Positions 1-8,171 of a DNA stretch of 64,000 nt are shown one piece after another. Numbering within the stretch: position 1 is the first letter of the stretch; the number at the start of each line of letters is the position of its first letter. This DNA is from Sphingomonas abaci (GTDB lineage: Bacteria; Pseudomonadota; Alphaproteobacteria; Sphingomonadales; Sphingomonadaceae): contig NZ_JACHNY010000012.1 of the NCBI RefSeq assembly GCF_014199625.1, forward strand, positions 1 through 64,000, written 5' to 3'. Position numbers and translations under genes: made by a program. A model generated the notes under the pieces. That model saw only the letters and a list, made by a program, of their open reading frames with translations. It had not been told where the DNA came from and did not search any database.

Positions 1-5
1 GGCTT

Positions 6-53
6 GCCCTGATGAAGCCTGCGGCCGCTTCGCGGCCTTGTCTTCATCAGGGC
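6..53. repeat. Perfect 12-bp inverted repeat (hairpin) at window edge
   Basis: Arms GCCCTGATGAAG (6-17) and CTTCATCAGGGC (42-53) are perfectly complementary, and a second pair GGCCGC (23-28) / GCGGCC (32-37) nests inside, so the whole segment can fold into a long hairpin. No T-tract follows, so it is not an obvious intrinsic terminator. It sits at the truncated 5' side of an IS3 transposase fragment and may be the end of another mobile element; its origin is unknown. Confidence 0.6.
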
Positions 54-94
54 CATAGCGGCTCCCGTTCCAGCGCTTCCCAATGTGCTACGGC

Positions 95-430
95 AGCGAG
101 TTCATCGCCACCGCAGTCCAGAAATGGCTTGGGCAGATCGGCGTGAACACGCTCTACATCACGCCAGGCTCGCCATGGGAGAACGGCTACAACGAGAGCT
201 TCAATGGCTCGCTGCGTGACGAGCTGCTTAACGGAGAGATCTTCTACAGCCTCGCCGAGGCCAGAGTGCTGATCGAGGCGTGGCGGCGCCACTACAACAC
301 CATCCGGCCACATAGCAGCCTGGGCTATCGCCCACCCGCACCAGAAGCGGCGACGCCGCCATTGCCGGCCTCCGGTTCCGCTTCGCTCCACCTCCGACCG
401 GCAATGGCGGCGGAGACGACAATGCACTAA
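95..430 (+). pseudogene. IS3-family transposase OrfB, C-terminal fragment
   Basis: The reading frame from about base 95 encodes the end of an IS3-family DDE (rve) transposase. It has GSEFIATAVQKWL, the catalytic-Glu region around NGYNESFNGSLRDELL, and the family C-terminal stretch HYNTIRPHSSLGYRPPAPEA. The N-terminal two thirds are missing: upstream the frame runs into an unrelated hairpin and a stop at about 56-58, so the second catalytic Asp is already lost. The 3' end is immediately followed by sequence resembling an IS3 right end (about 431-465), which abuts a broken IS481 transposase on the other strand. It cannot transpose on its own. Confidence 0.85.
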
Positions 431-1020
431 CTATCTACCCGGACCACCCGGTGGGGGCTGCTCACGGCCTTCAGCAGGTGTTCGAGGAACTCCCATGCTG
501 TGCGCCTATCGGCCTTGTCGACCAGCTGGGTGACTGCGAACTTGCTGGTGCGGTCTATGCCGACGAACAGATAGAGCTTTCCTTCGGCAGTTTGCACCTC
601 GGCGATATCGATGTGGAAGAAACCAATCGGATAACGCTTGAAGCGCTGACGCTTGGGCTTGTCGCCCTCGACATCCGGTAGCCGTGAGATGCCGTGCCGC
701 TGAAGGCAACGGTGCAGCGCTGAGCGGGTCAGGTGCGGTAGCGACGGCTGCAATGCGTAGAGGCAGTCGTCGAGCGGCAGCAGCGTGTGGCGACGGAACG
801 CCACCACCATTGCCTCCTCCGCCTCGGTCAGGGTCGTTGAATGAGGGGCCTTCGGCCCGGTCTTCAGATCCTCGACCGTCGCCCTCTTACGCCACTTCGC
901 CACCGTCTTGGGGTTGATCCCCAGCTCACGGCTCAGCGTCGCGAGCGAAGCTTGCGATCGCTGTATTGCTGCTCGGACAGCGTGCGTGGTCGTGGCGCTC
1001 CCGTGACGTACCTGTCCCAT
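427..1020 (-). pseudogene. IS481-family transposase, 3'-truncated
   Basis: The protein starts MGQVRHGSATTTHAVRAAIQ, with an N-terminal HTH (INPKTVAKWRKR) and the start of the rve catalytic domain (FFHIDIAEVQT, first Asp; YLFVGIDRTSKFA). This is the typical opening of sphingomonad IS481 transposases. After about residue 190 (LLKAV) homology stops and the frame reads into the right end of the IS3 fragment, ending at 427. The second Asp and the Glu of the DDE triad are therefore missing. The simplest history is that the IS3 element inserted into, or recombined with, this IS481 copy. Confidence 0.85.
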
Positions 1021-1151
1021 ACGGCTTCCTTCCATTCCAACGAAAGGATCGCACCATCAAACCGTGGGATCAAACACCTAGTCAGGTCAGTTCCATTCCG
1101 AGGAGAGACTCGAAGAGGCACCGCTTAGCAGTCATAATGCACGAACGACTA

Positions 1152-1790
1152 CTATACTGGACCATACCGTAAGAATAGCTCTGCCAATGCCTTCATCCAA
1201 TCCTCGCTCGTAGACTGATCTGTTTCAGGAGCGCGCAGCACGTTCTCCGCCCGGCCGATCAAACAGTGCAAGAATGCGTGACGAAAGGTCGTCAAATCGG
1301 TATGCGCTAGCGCGATCGCGGCACCCGGATGTGCTAGTAAGGCGTCAATCGCGCGCAGACCGACAGCATAGGTAGAGGTCCAGGCGTCATGACGCGCGTC
1401 CGGTAGTTCCGTCAGCACCGCAGCAATCGCCTGACGCTCCGAACTGATCAAGAAGGTTAGGATACGCCTCCCAACGCTGCAGAACGCGGCGCGAAAGTCG
1501 TCCACATGCACGTCCTCATGAAGTCCGTCTTCTTCCAGTTCCAGCTTGCGCTGCAGAAGGCGCATCAAAAGATCACTGCGGCCATGGAATCGCGTGTAGA
1601 TCGTCTTTTTGCTAACAGCTGCCGCACGCGCTATCCGTTCGACCGAGAGTTCGCCGGCGCCCTTTGCGAGCAGCAAGTCCCAGGTGGCGGAGAGGATCCT
1701 TTCTTCCAGACTGGCCGCCTCTTCTGCACTCGGCCTGCCTATCCGGCCGCGTTGGCGTTTCAGTATCGCCTTCTCACCGGCCCTCGCGGC
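1152..1790 (-). CDS. TetR/AcrR family transcriptional regulator
   Basis: A 212-aa one-component repressor. The start MAARAGEKAILKRQRGRIGR at 1790 is preferred over an upstream in-frame start at 1844. The TetR HTH lies at roughly residues 40-75 (LSVERIARAAAVSKKTIYTRF), followed by a helical ligand domain. The gene diverges from the DUF4142 gene at 1964. Between them lies the inverted repeat GGAACC-N4-GGTTCC (1881-1896), and the same repeat recurs between the mini-catalase and oleate hydratase genes (8021-8042). The regulator probably controls itself, the DUF4142 gene and that second divergent promoter pair. The ligand is unknown; fatty-acid-related compounds are a guess from the neighbours. 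Confidence 0.85.
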   Translation of the reverse strand, partial: AARAGEKAILKRQRGRIGRPSAEEAASLEERILSATWDLLLAKGAGELSVERIARAAAVSKKTIYTRFHGRSDLLMRLLQRKLELEEDGLHEDVHVDDFRAAFCSVGRRILTFLISSERQAIAAVLTELPDARHDAWTSTYAVGLRAIDALLAHPGAAIALAHTDLTTFRHAFLHCLIGRAENVLRAPETDQSTSEDWMKALAELFLRYGPV

Positions 1791-1880
1791 CATTCCTTCC
1801 GTCACCTCAAGTTTCAGCCGCTCACCCGACTTCACAATCCACACCTACGCTAAATCTTTGCGGGGAGGCAAGAGATTAAC

Positions 1881-1896
1881 GGAACCGTCCGGTTCC
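1881..1896. promoter_or_regulatory. Inverted-repeat operator, GGAACC-N4-GGTTCC (copy 1)
   Basis: GGAACCGTCCGGTTCC is palindromic with 7-bp arms around a 2-base centre. It lies between the divergent TetR gene (start 1790) and DUF4142 gene (start 1964). The core is shared with the repeat at 8021-8042, as expected for two operators of one regulator. Confidence 0.7.
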
Positions 1897-1963
1897 CTTG
1901 CGCATTCTGGGGCGGTCAGTTGCGCAATGATTGACCCCCGTTCTTTTAGCTTGAGGAAGATCG

Positions 1964-2497
1964 ATGTTGAAGTTGATCCTGGCGACCAGTGCCCTTGCCG
2001 TTTCCGTCACAGCGGTGTCGGCGCAGACCACCCCCCCGATTGCGGGCCAGAGTGCCCCCTCCTTCGTTGCAGCAGCGTCCGATGCCAATACCTATGCGAT
2101 CAAGGCGTCCGAAATGGCTCTTTCCAAGGCGCAGCGCGACGATGTGAAGGCGTATGCTAAGCGCGTGCTGGACGAGAACCGCACTCTCCAGAAGTCGCTC
2201 CTTGCGTCGCTTCGCGACAACCAGCGCACGATCAGGACGCCGTCGAGTGCGCTGTCGTCCGATCGAGCCTCGCTGCTCAGCCTGTTGCAGAAGGCGCCGC
2301 GCGGCAGCTTCGACAACCTGTTCCTTACCCAGGCTACCCAGGTGCAGGACCGTGCCTGGTCGGTGTACAAGGGCTATGCCGAGGATGGCACCGATCCCGC
2401 GCTGAAGCAGATCGCCATCGGCGCGGTGCAGCAGGAAGAGCAGGAACTGACCGCCGGAAAGGCACTCCTTCCCGCGGCGCTGGCCGGTGATCAGTAA
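1964..2497 (+). CDS. DUF4142 domain exported protein
   Basis: A 177-aa protein with a Sec signal peptide (LATSALAVSVTAVSAQ, cleavage near residue 21) and a DUF4142 ferritin-like helical domain, with the characteristic stretch YAIKASEMALSKAQRDDVKAYAKRVL cut here to its core EMALSKAQRDDVKAYAKR. It is a periplasmic protein of unknown biochemical role; members often respond to stress. It is divergent from the TetR gene across the GGAACC-N4-GGTTCC operator and is followed by a GC-rich hairpin, so it is probably a monocistronic member of that regulator's regulon. Confidence 0.8.
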   Translation: MLKLILATSALAVSVTAVSAQTTPPIAGQSAPSFVAAASDANTYAIKASEMALSKAQRDDVKAYAKRVLDENRTLQKSLLASLRDNQRTIRTPSSALSSDRASLLSLLQKAPRGSFDNLFLTQATQVQDRAWSVYKGYAEDGTDPALKQIAIGAVQQEEQELTAGKALLPAALAGDQ

Positions 2498-2503
2498 CGC
2501 GCT

Positions 2504-2527
2504 CGCGCCCGGTCTAGGCCGGGCGCG
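2504..2527 (+). terminator. GC-rich hairpin after the DUF4142 gene
   Basis: Arms CGCGCCCGG (2504-2512) and CCGGGCGCG (2519-2527) are perfectly complementary with a 6-base loop, seven bases after the DUF4142 stop. Only a weak T-rich run follows. A transcription terminator here would place the next gene's start at 2550 rather than at the earlier in-frame start at 2487. Confidence 0.55.
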
Positions 2528-2549
2528 GTCCTCCGTTGGCGCGGCGAGC

Positions 2550-3292
2550 ATGCCCAAGCGGCCGATTACGCTGCGCCTGGGCAAGAAACTGCGCCCGATA
2601 GTCAATGCGATCGTCACGCGTGGATCGCTGGTCGGCAACGCGCCGGTGCATGATCCGGCCGATTTCCCCTGGGTGCACCTGTTGCGGAGCGAGTGGCGCA
2701 ACATTGCGCATGAGGCGACCATCGTATGCGCCCATCGCGAGGCGGTGCCGCCGTTAAACGCCATCTCGCCCGAGCATGCCCGCATCGCGGCCGATGGTCT
2801 CTGGCGATCGTTCTTCCTTGTCGGCTATGGACAGTCGATCGAGGAAAATCGTCGGCGCTGCCCTGCGACCAGCCGGCTGATCGGCGCCGTACCCGGCCTC
2901 AACAGTGCCTTCTTCTCAATCCTTGCGCCGGGCGCTCACATTCCCCGCCACAAGGGTGTCACCAAGGGGCTGCTGACCTGCCATATCGGACTCGCCGTGC
3001 CCGGTCGGCAGGACGGATGTCGAATGTTGGTGGCAAGCGAGACGGTGCACTGGGCGGACGGCCAGGCACTGGTATTCGACGACACCTACCCGCACGAGAT
3101 CTGGAACGACACGACGAGGTGCGCATCGTCCTGCTGCTGCAATTCCGCCGGCCGATGGCGCGCGTGGCAGGCTGGATCGCCGATCTGTTCCTTAGCCTGA
3201 TCCGCCGTTCGGCCTTCGTCCGAGATGCGCGACGCGATCTTGCGCGGTGGCAAGAACTCTTCCGCGCGGCCGAGGACAACAACGCATGCTGA
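2550..3292 (+). pseudogene. Aspartyl/asparaginyl beta-hydroxylase (LpxO/AspH-like), frameshifted
   Basis: Reading from MPKRPITLRLGKK, the protein has the Fe(II)/2-oxoglutarate dioxygenase core of the AspH/LpxO family: IPRHKGVTKGLLTCHIGL and the distal VFDDTYPHEIWND with the second iron His. At about 3111 the frame breaks. The sequence reads AACGACACGACGAGG where an extra base is needed to continue into the family tail (EVRIVLLLQFRRPM), which is found in the next frame and runs to the stop at 3290-3292. Joined, the product would be about 247 aa. This is a one-base deletion or a sequencing error; the iron ligands precede the break but the 2-oxoglutarate-binding Arg region follows it. It overlaps the next gene by 7 bp. 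Confidence 0.75.
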
Positions 3293-4155
3293 TCCACGAC
3301 CTACAGACCGCGCCCCTTCCGTTTTCTGTCCGCGGAATGCGTTTCGATGCGATCACTTGCGGCCCGGAAGACGGCGAACTGGTGCTGTTCCTCCACGGCT
3401 TTCCCGAATTTGCGGACGCGTGGGTAGACATCATCGCCGCTGTCAGCCGGGCCGGCTTCAGAGCCGTCGCCTTCGATCAGCGGGGCTACTCGCCCGGCGC
3501 ACGCCCCCTGGGCGTCGATAGCTACCGCACATCCGAGCTGATCGACGACGCACTGGCGGTAGCCGATGCCCTCGGCGCGCAGCGATTCCATCTGGTGAGC
3601 CACGATTGGGGTGGCATTGTCGCCTGGAAGCTCGCCGCCGCGCATCGTGAGCGCCTCCTGTCGCTCACGGTGTTGTCCACCCCTCACGTCGATGCCCTGC
3701 TCGACGCCAGGCGTACCGATCCCGATCAGCGGCGGAAGTCGCGCTACATATCCCTTTTCCGCATGCCGTTCCACATCGCCGAACGACTGCTGCTCCGGAA
3801 GAACGCGGCCGCCCTGCGCCGCGCCTACCGGGGCAAGCTGCCGTCCGAGAGGCTCGAGACCTACGTGCGGCGCTTGGAAGTGCCCGGTGCGCTCACCGCC
3901 GGCCTGAACTGGTATCGTGCGCTCGATTTGCACGCGATCACCGGCCCAGTCCAGGTCCCGACCCTGTTCATATGGGGCTCCGAGGATCAGGCGCTCGGCC
4001 GCCGCGCCGCCGAGGCGACCAAGGACTTCGTCCTATCGGATTACCGCTTCCTGCCGCTCCAGGGCGCGTCGCACTGGCTCCTGGAGGAAGCGGCGGACCG
4101 GGTCAGCGAAGCACTCGTTCCCCATCTCCGCCGTTGGCGCTGCGGGTCGCCCTGA
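3286..4155 (+). CDS. Alpha/beta hydrolase, epoxide hydrolase / haloalkane dehalogenase type
   Basis: A 289-aa alpha/beta-fold hydrolase starting MLIHDLQTAPLPF at the ATG overlapping the upstream stop (ATGCTGA). The oxyanion motif HGFPE is near residue 37, the nucleophile elbow SHDWGG carries Asp as nucleophile (near residue 106), and a C-terminal GASHWLLEE supplies the catalytic His. Asp rather than Ser points to an epoxide hydrolase or dehalogenase rather than an esterase. It is translationally coupled to the broken AspH-like gene. In this neighbourhood an epoxide or oxidised-lipid substrate is plausible, but the substrate is not readable from sequence. Confidence 0.85.
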   Translation: MLIHDLQTAPLPFSVRGMRFDAITCGPEDGELVLFLHGFPEFADAWVDIIAAVSRAGFRAVAFDQRGYSPGARPLGVDSYRTSELIDDALAVADALGAQRFHLVSHDWGGIVAWKLAAAHRERLLSLTVLSTPHVDALLDARRTDPDQRRKSRYISLFRMPFHIAERLLLRKNAAALRRAYRGKLPSERLETYVRRLEVPGALTAGLNWYRALDLHAITGPVQVPTLFIWGSEDQALGRRAAEATKDFVLSDYRFLPLQGASHWLLEEAADRVSEALVPHLRRWRCGSP

Positions 4156-4347
4156 TCTTCGCGACGTTTCCTCGGCCTTCAGCAGACCCAATCATCCACC
4201 CCCTGGTCGGCGTCGGCGACGACCGCTCGAGCCGTTCCGACGCCGCCGAGAGGCTGAGCATGAGCGCCGTCTGCTCGTGGGCTGCCACGCAACATCCAAT
4301 TAAAACCGCACGCGAGGGATAACCGCCCCCTTAAAGGTTCGGACCTG

Positions 4348-4785
4348 TTACAGGCAGAACGGCTGCGCCAGATCCGGAGTGATGCGGACGAGTTGACCCG
4401 AGCTCGCGTCGAGACAGCATAGCGTCGAGTGCACCTCGGCGACCGTCTCGCCGTCCCTGCCGATATGCGTCGAGAACCATGCTCGCGACGCTGTGTGCTT
4501 CATAACCTGAACCGTCGCGATGAGACTATCGCGGTGGTAGGCCGGTTTTCGATAGAAGATCTCGTGACTAGCAACAATCCAGCGAAGCCGGTCGACATCT
4601 TCCTTCCTCGCCACCGCGCGCCAGTACGCGGTTATCGCCTGCTGCACCCACTGCAGGTACACAGCATTGTTGACGTGGCCCAGTTCGTCGATCGCGTCCG
4701 CCGAAACGGTGATGGCATGCCGATGCGAACGGTATTGCGAGCGCCCCCCGGGCCCGCCGGACGGTTCAGCGCCAGCCTGCTTCAC
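4348..4785 (-). CDS. Acyl-CoA thioesterase, 4-hydroxybenzoyl-CoA thioesterase (hotdog) family
   Basis: A 145-aa hotdog-fold thioesterase with the family signature DELGHVNNAVYLQWVQQA (residues about 33-50, catalytic Asp/His-Asn region) and a conserved HEIFYRKPAY strand. It would hydrolyse acyl-CoA thioesters in the cytoplasm. It is the last gene of the minus-strand operon mini-catalase, conserved protein, DyP peroxidase, thioesterase, and its start overlaps the DyP stop by about 20 bp. A related thioesterase leads the export operon at 17430-17891. Chain-length preference is unknown. Confidence 0.85.
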   Translation of the reverse strand: MKQAGAEPSGGPGGRSQYRSHRHAITVSADAIDELGHVNNAVYLQWVQQAITAYWRAVARKEDVDRLRWIVASHEIFYRKPAYHRDSLIATVQVMKHTASRAWFSTHIGRDGETVAEVHSTLCCLDASSGQLVRITPDLAQPFCL

Positions 4786-6136
4786 CGATCCACCGGAGCG
4801 CCGTCAGCGACGGCATGAAGAGATATTCGCCGCCCATCAGACGGTTGAAGGTGGTCACGCCGTTGACGCGTCTTCGCGCCTGCTCCTGCGGAATGGTGAA
4901 GGTCCCGGGCTCCTCGTGCAGCGCGACGATCGGGTCCCTCTCGGTGCCAAGATCGATGAAGTTACCCCGGTTGATCCATTCCTGCTGGAGGAACTCGATC
5001 GTATCGTACGCCCGCGCGCTGATGAAGATGAAGAAGATGCCGCGATCGTCTTTCGCATCGTCGGCCGCCGTCACGTCCGGAGTCCACTTGGGGCCGAAGG
5101 TGGAAGAGCGCCGGATAATGCGGTGGATGTTGACGTCGGTCAGGATCGTCAACTGGCTGTCGCGCGGGTTCAGACGGCGCATGTGCGCTGAATGCGGACA
5201 GACCAGTCCCTTGGGATCTTCCGCGAAATTGAAATCGTTGTTGCGTGATCGATCCGCCCCCAGCGCCTCGTCGTCACGATCCGGTGCCAGGATCAGCGGC
5301 GCGCCGCTGCGCCAGCGGCCGAACATCTTGGCCGCCAGCTTTTCCTGGTCGGCTTCGCTGTCGGCGTTTGCGCGGATGAAATCGTTGAAGGCGCCGACCG
5401 CGCTCTGATATTTGCGCAGGACCACGAACGATCCGTTGCGACCGAGCGGGGCCGGTTCGGGCATTGCGACTGGCGCGCCGGTCTCGCTGTTTTCGCCCAG
5501 GATGAACTCGCCCGCCGCGATCGCGCGCTCGTCGCCCCGCGGGTCCACCCCGCCGCCCGCCACTGTCGGCTGCGAGATGGAGTCGCGAAATCCGAAAGGG
5601 TTCTTGGCATCGGCATCCGCCCCGAAGCTGTGCGTGCCGACGAGCGTGACACCATGCGAGGCTTCCAACTCGGTCATGGCGACTTCGATCGCCTTTTCCA
5701 GCGCGGCTTCGTCGCGGGCATAAATCGTTACCGCGATATGGCAGGTGCCGGGCCGAAAGGCATCTTCCCACCGGTCGGGTGCGTTTTCGCCGAAGTCGCG
5801 CAGTTGCTCGGCTCGGGCGGCCATGCCCTGTTGAAACGGGAGGGGAAAGCTCTTCAGCGATGCCTCTGGCACGCCCAGCGCCTTCAGGCCGGCATGGCTG
5901 ATCGCGACGCCGGTCCAAGCGTCCATGTCGTCCGTCCAATCGTCGGCCGCGGGGATATGCGGCGCGAGTCGGCGGACGAGGTCGCGACCGCCTTCCGCCT
6001 CATCGACGTGCAGCATCGCGTGCAAGCCGACATAAGGCTCGGGCCGCGATCGCAGGATCAGAGCCTGGATGTCGTCGAGCTGCAGCTTGACCCGCTCCCG
6101 GCTGAAGCGCGCCTTCAGGTTCGCCAGAACGCTCAT
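4766..6136 (-). CDS. DyP-type heme peroxidase
   Basis: A 456-aa dye-decolourising peroxidase. The start MSVLANLKARF at 6136 lies 1 base after the stop of the upstream gene. The family motif GxxDG appears as GFRDS near residue 182 (distal catalytic Asp present, final Gly replaced by Ser). The proximal heme His is in CPHSAHMRRLNPRD near residue 315. No Tat or Sec signal is visible, so it is probably cytoplasmic or encapsulated. It uses peroxide to oxidise organic substrates. It sits between the conserved 232-aa protein and the thioesterase in one tight operon. Confidence 0.9.
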   Translation of the reverse strand: MSVLANLKARFSRERVKLQLDDIQALILRSRPEPYVGLHAMLHVDEAEGGRDLVRRLAPHIPAADDWTDDMDAWTGVAISHAGLKALGVPEASLKSFPLPFQQGMAARAEQLRDFGENAPDRWEDAFRPGTCHIAVTIYARDEAALEKAIEVAMTELEASHGVTLVGTHSFGADADAKNPFGFRDSISQPTVAGGGVDPRGDERAIAAGEFILGENSETGAPVAMPEPAPLGRNGSFVVLRKYQSAVGAFNDFIRANADSEADQEKLAAKMFGRWRSGAPLILAPDRDDEALGADRSRNNDFNFAEDPKGLVCPHSAHMRRLNPRDSQLTILTDVNIHRIIRRSSTFGPKWTPDVTAADDAKDDRGIFFIFISARAYDTIEFLQQEWINRGNFIDLGTERDPIVALHEEPGTFTIPQEQARRRVNGVTTFNRLMGGEYLFMPSLTALRWIGEAGWR

Positions 6137-6137
6137 G

Positions 6138-6836
6138 TCAGTAATCCACCCCTTCCGGCTTGGAGATGGCGTCGGTAAGTTGGCCGAGCGCCGCCTTGGT
6201 CGTCGGGTCGATGCCCATGTTGGCGGCCTCTGCATCGAGGAACGCGTTGAGCGCCTTCTCCATTCGCTGGAAACGGCGTACGTCGACCACCGTCACCTGC
6301 GGATTGGCAACGAACCAGCCGGCAGCGTCGATCTGGTGGTCGGCGATGAAATCCTTCACCTTGGGGCTGTCGATCCCCGGCCAGCCTTCGACGTTGGCGA
6401 ACAGAAGGTCCATGAGCTCCGGGATCTTGGTCGCAAAGTCATTGATGTAGGCATCCCAGTCGCCGTCGTAAGCGGTCGCGAACAGAATGCGCGTATCATC
6501 GTCGAAAAAGACGAAGCGCATGTCGTGCAGGGTGGAGACGCGCTGGGCCCCGTCCATGTTGCCGGCGGTGAGATCGAAGATCCGCCGCAGGCGCTCTGCG
6601 CCGCCCGGCTTGAGCGTCGCGATGGCGGTGAGTTCGGACACGTTGCCGGATTGCTTGCCGGCGCGGCCCGCCGACCGGGCGCTGCCCTTCAGGTCCGGAT
6701 TATGTTTGCGGATCATCGCCTCAAGCGCGATCTTGGCGAGGTGGGGTGCATCAGCGGCGACTTCCTCCACCCGGCGCCAGATTTCCTGAAGCTTGCTCTC
6801 ATCCGCGAGGCGCGGGTCCTTGTTGTCTGTGGTCAT
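6138..6836 (-). CDS. Conserved protein associated with heme peroxidases
   Basis: A 232-aa cytoplasmic protein of a family I cannot name. The start MTTDNKDPRL at 6836 follows an AGGAGG ribosome site 5 bases upstream. The central part (DMRFVFFDDDTRILFATAYDGDWDAYINDFATK, here given as the key strings RFVFFDDDTRILFATAYDGD and WDAYINDF) resembles small proteins found beside lipid- or peroxide-active heme enzymes. It lies between the mini-catalase and the DyP peroxidase, with gaps of about 17 bp and 1 bp, so it probably works with one of them, for example as a heme-binding or accessory subunit. That role is inferred from position only. Confidence 0.7.
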   Translation of the reverse strand: MTTDNKDPRLADESKLQEIWRRVEEVAADAPHLAKIALEAMIRKHNPDLKGSARSAGRAGKQSGNVSELTAIATLKPGGAERLRRIFDLTAGNMDGAQRVSTLHDMRFVFFDDDTRILFATAYDGDWDAYINDFATKIPELMDLLFANVEGWPGIDSPKVKDFIADHQIDAAGWFVANPQVTVVDVRRFQRMEKALNAFLDAEAANMGIDPTTKAALGQLTDAISKPEGVDY

Positions 6837-6853
6837 CACGACCTCCTGCTCGT

Positions 6854-8008
6854 TCAATCGGGAATGTCATCGAGCCGGTCAGGCTCGATCCGGGGGCGCG
6901 CGTTCATCCGATGGCGGTAGCTGGTGGAGCGTTCGTAAGCCGCCCGGCGGATGCGCATGATCTGGCCGAGTGGGCGGTGCGCCTCTACGCCGTTCCATGG
7001 ATTGAAAGACAGGACGTCGTCGCCATACACCTGGCGTGCCGGGGCGTAGGCGTCCTGCGCTGCGAACCGCAGCGTCGCGATCGGGCGATGCGGCGACACC
7101 TTCTCGTCCCAGCGTACCGCCGCATCCTCGACCGGCATCTCCGCCAGATCGGTGCAGAGCTGCGCCGACAGGGCATATTCCGCGCCCTGGCCGGCGAAAT
7201 GCTCCACCATAACATCCCGCATCGTGGAGAAATCCGTCTTGCCCACCGGCTGTCCCGTCAAGGCCCGGACGTTATCGGAAGCTGGGGACAGAGCCAGCTT
7301 GGCGACATGGTCACCGAAGCGGATAGCACCTTGCGTATGGTAGCTCTCGCCGAGCGGATGATGGTTGTCGCGCGCCAAACCTTCGAGTGTCGCCCCGGGC
7401 GTCATCCCCAACGCCTCCACTGTCTTCTTGGCACCCCGCGCAGTGCCCGCGATCAGCCGCTGAAAGGTGTCGGGCGCATGCGCATTCGCCTCGAGAAGGC
7501 TCAGCATCAGCTTGTATTTGGCGATGGTGCCAAAGGCGAGGACGGGAAAGTTCACCATCAGGAAATCCTGGTTGGCGCCCCCGATATCGGGCGACAACCG
7601 CTCTCCTTCGACGCCGATCACCTTGATCGCGAAGCCTCGCGGCGCAGGGATCGCGTCCGAATGAATGTCGCTGGGTGCCGAGGACAGCCGTGCGACCACA
7701 CCATACGTGGCTGGGCGCACGAAGATACCCTGCCGCAGTTCCGGCGCCAAATCGTCGTGAACCGTCAATGTGCCCTTCAGGACGGCATGTGACTTGGCAT
7801 GCGCGTCGCGGATCGCGTGACGGTGATGCTCGAAAGCGCAGCGGTTCCCGGCCGCCATCTGCTCGACGATCTCGGCCGTCAGGCGCTCTTCATCCTCGGC
7901 GATCGTCTCGATGTCGGACGAATAGAGAAGCGGTGCTTTCAACCCTGACCTCGCTTGCTGACCTTGTTCAAGTGCGCTTCGACCCAACGTGCTCGAAGAG
8001 GTTAGCAA
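6854..8008 (-). CDS. Catalase-family heme protein (mini-catalase type)
   Basis: A 384-aa protein of the small catalase-related family. Recognisable pieces are HAKSHAVLKGTLTVHD (distal His region), the catalase-like RGFAIKVIGVEGER, QDFLMVNFPVLAF, and the C-terminal heme-side region. It lacks the long N- and C-terminal parts of classical 55-kDa catalases. Such mini-catalases are known to act as peroxidases or on fatty acid hydroperoxides rather than only on H2O2. The best start is a TTG at 8008; no ATG lies close by. The operator at 8021-8042 ends 13 bases upstream of it. It is the first gene of a four-gene operon. Confidence 0.8.
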   Translation of the reverse strand: MLTSSSTLGRSALEQGQQARSGLKAPLLYSSDIETIAEDEERLTAEIVEQMAAGNRCAFEHHRHAIRDAHAKSHAVLKGTLTVHDDLAPELRQGIFVRPATYGVVARLSSAPSDIHSDAIPAPRGFAIKVIGVEGERLSPDIGGANQDFLMVNFPVLAFGTIAKYKLMLSLLEANAHAPDTFQRLIAGTARGAKKTVEALGMTPGATLEGLARDNHHPLGESYHTQGAIRFGDHVAKLALSPASDNVRALTGQPVGKTDFSTMRDVMVEHFAGQGAEYALSAQLCTDLAEMPVEDAAVRWDEKVSPHRPIATLRFAAQDAYAPARQVYGDDVLSFNPWNGVEAHRPLGQIMRIRRAAYERSTSYRHRMNARPRIEPDRLDDIPD

Positions 8009-8020
8009 CTAACAACACAC

Positions 8021-8042
8021 AAGGGAACCGTGTGGTTCCCTT
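8021..8042. promoter_or_regulatory. Inverted-repeat operator, GGAACC-N4-GGTTCC (copy 2)
   Basis: Arms AAGGGAACC (8021-8029) and GGTTCCCTT (8034-8042) are perfectly complementary around GTGT. The core and its 4-base spacing match the repeat at 1881-1896 beside the TetR gene. It lies between the divergent mini-catalase (start 8008) and oleate hydratase (start 8172) genes, so one repressor could control both directions. Confidence 0.75.
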
Positions 8043-8171
8043 TCTTTGCAACCTCTGCTATGCGCGTCCGCAGGGAAACGATTGATCGAAACGGAAAGGC
8101 TCAGCGCGACGGTGCTTCGTAGCCAGGCGAAGTCAGATCCCCGCCGTCGGGGGCGTTAGAAGGAGCTTGCC

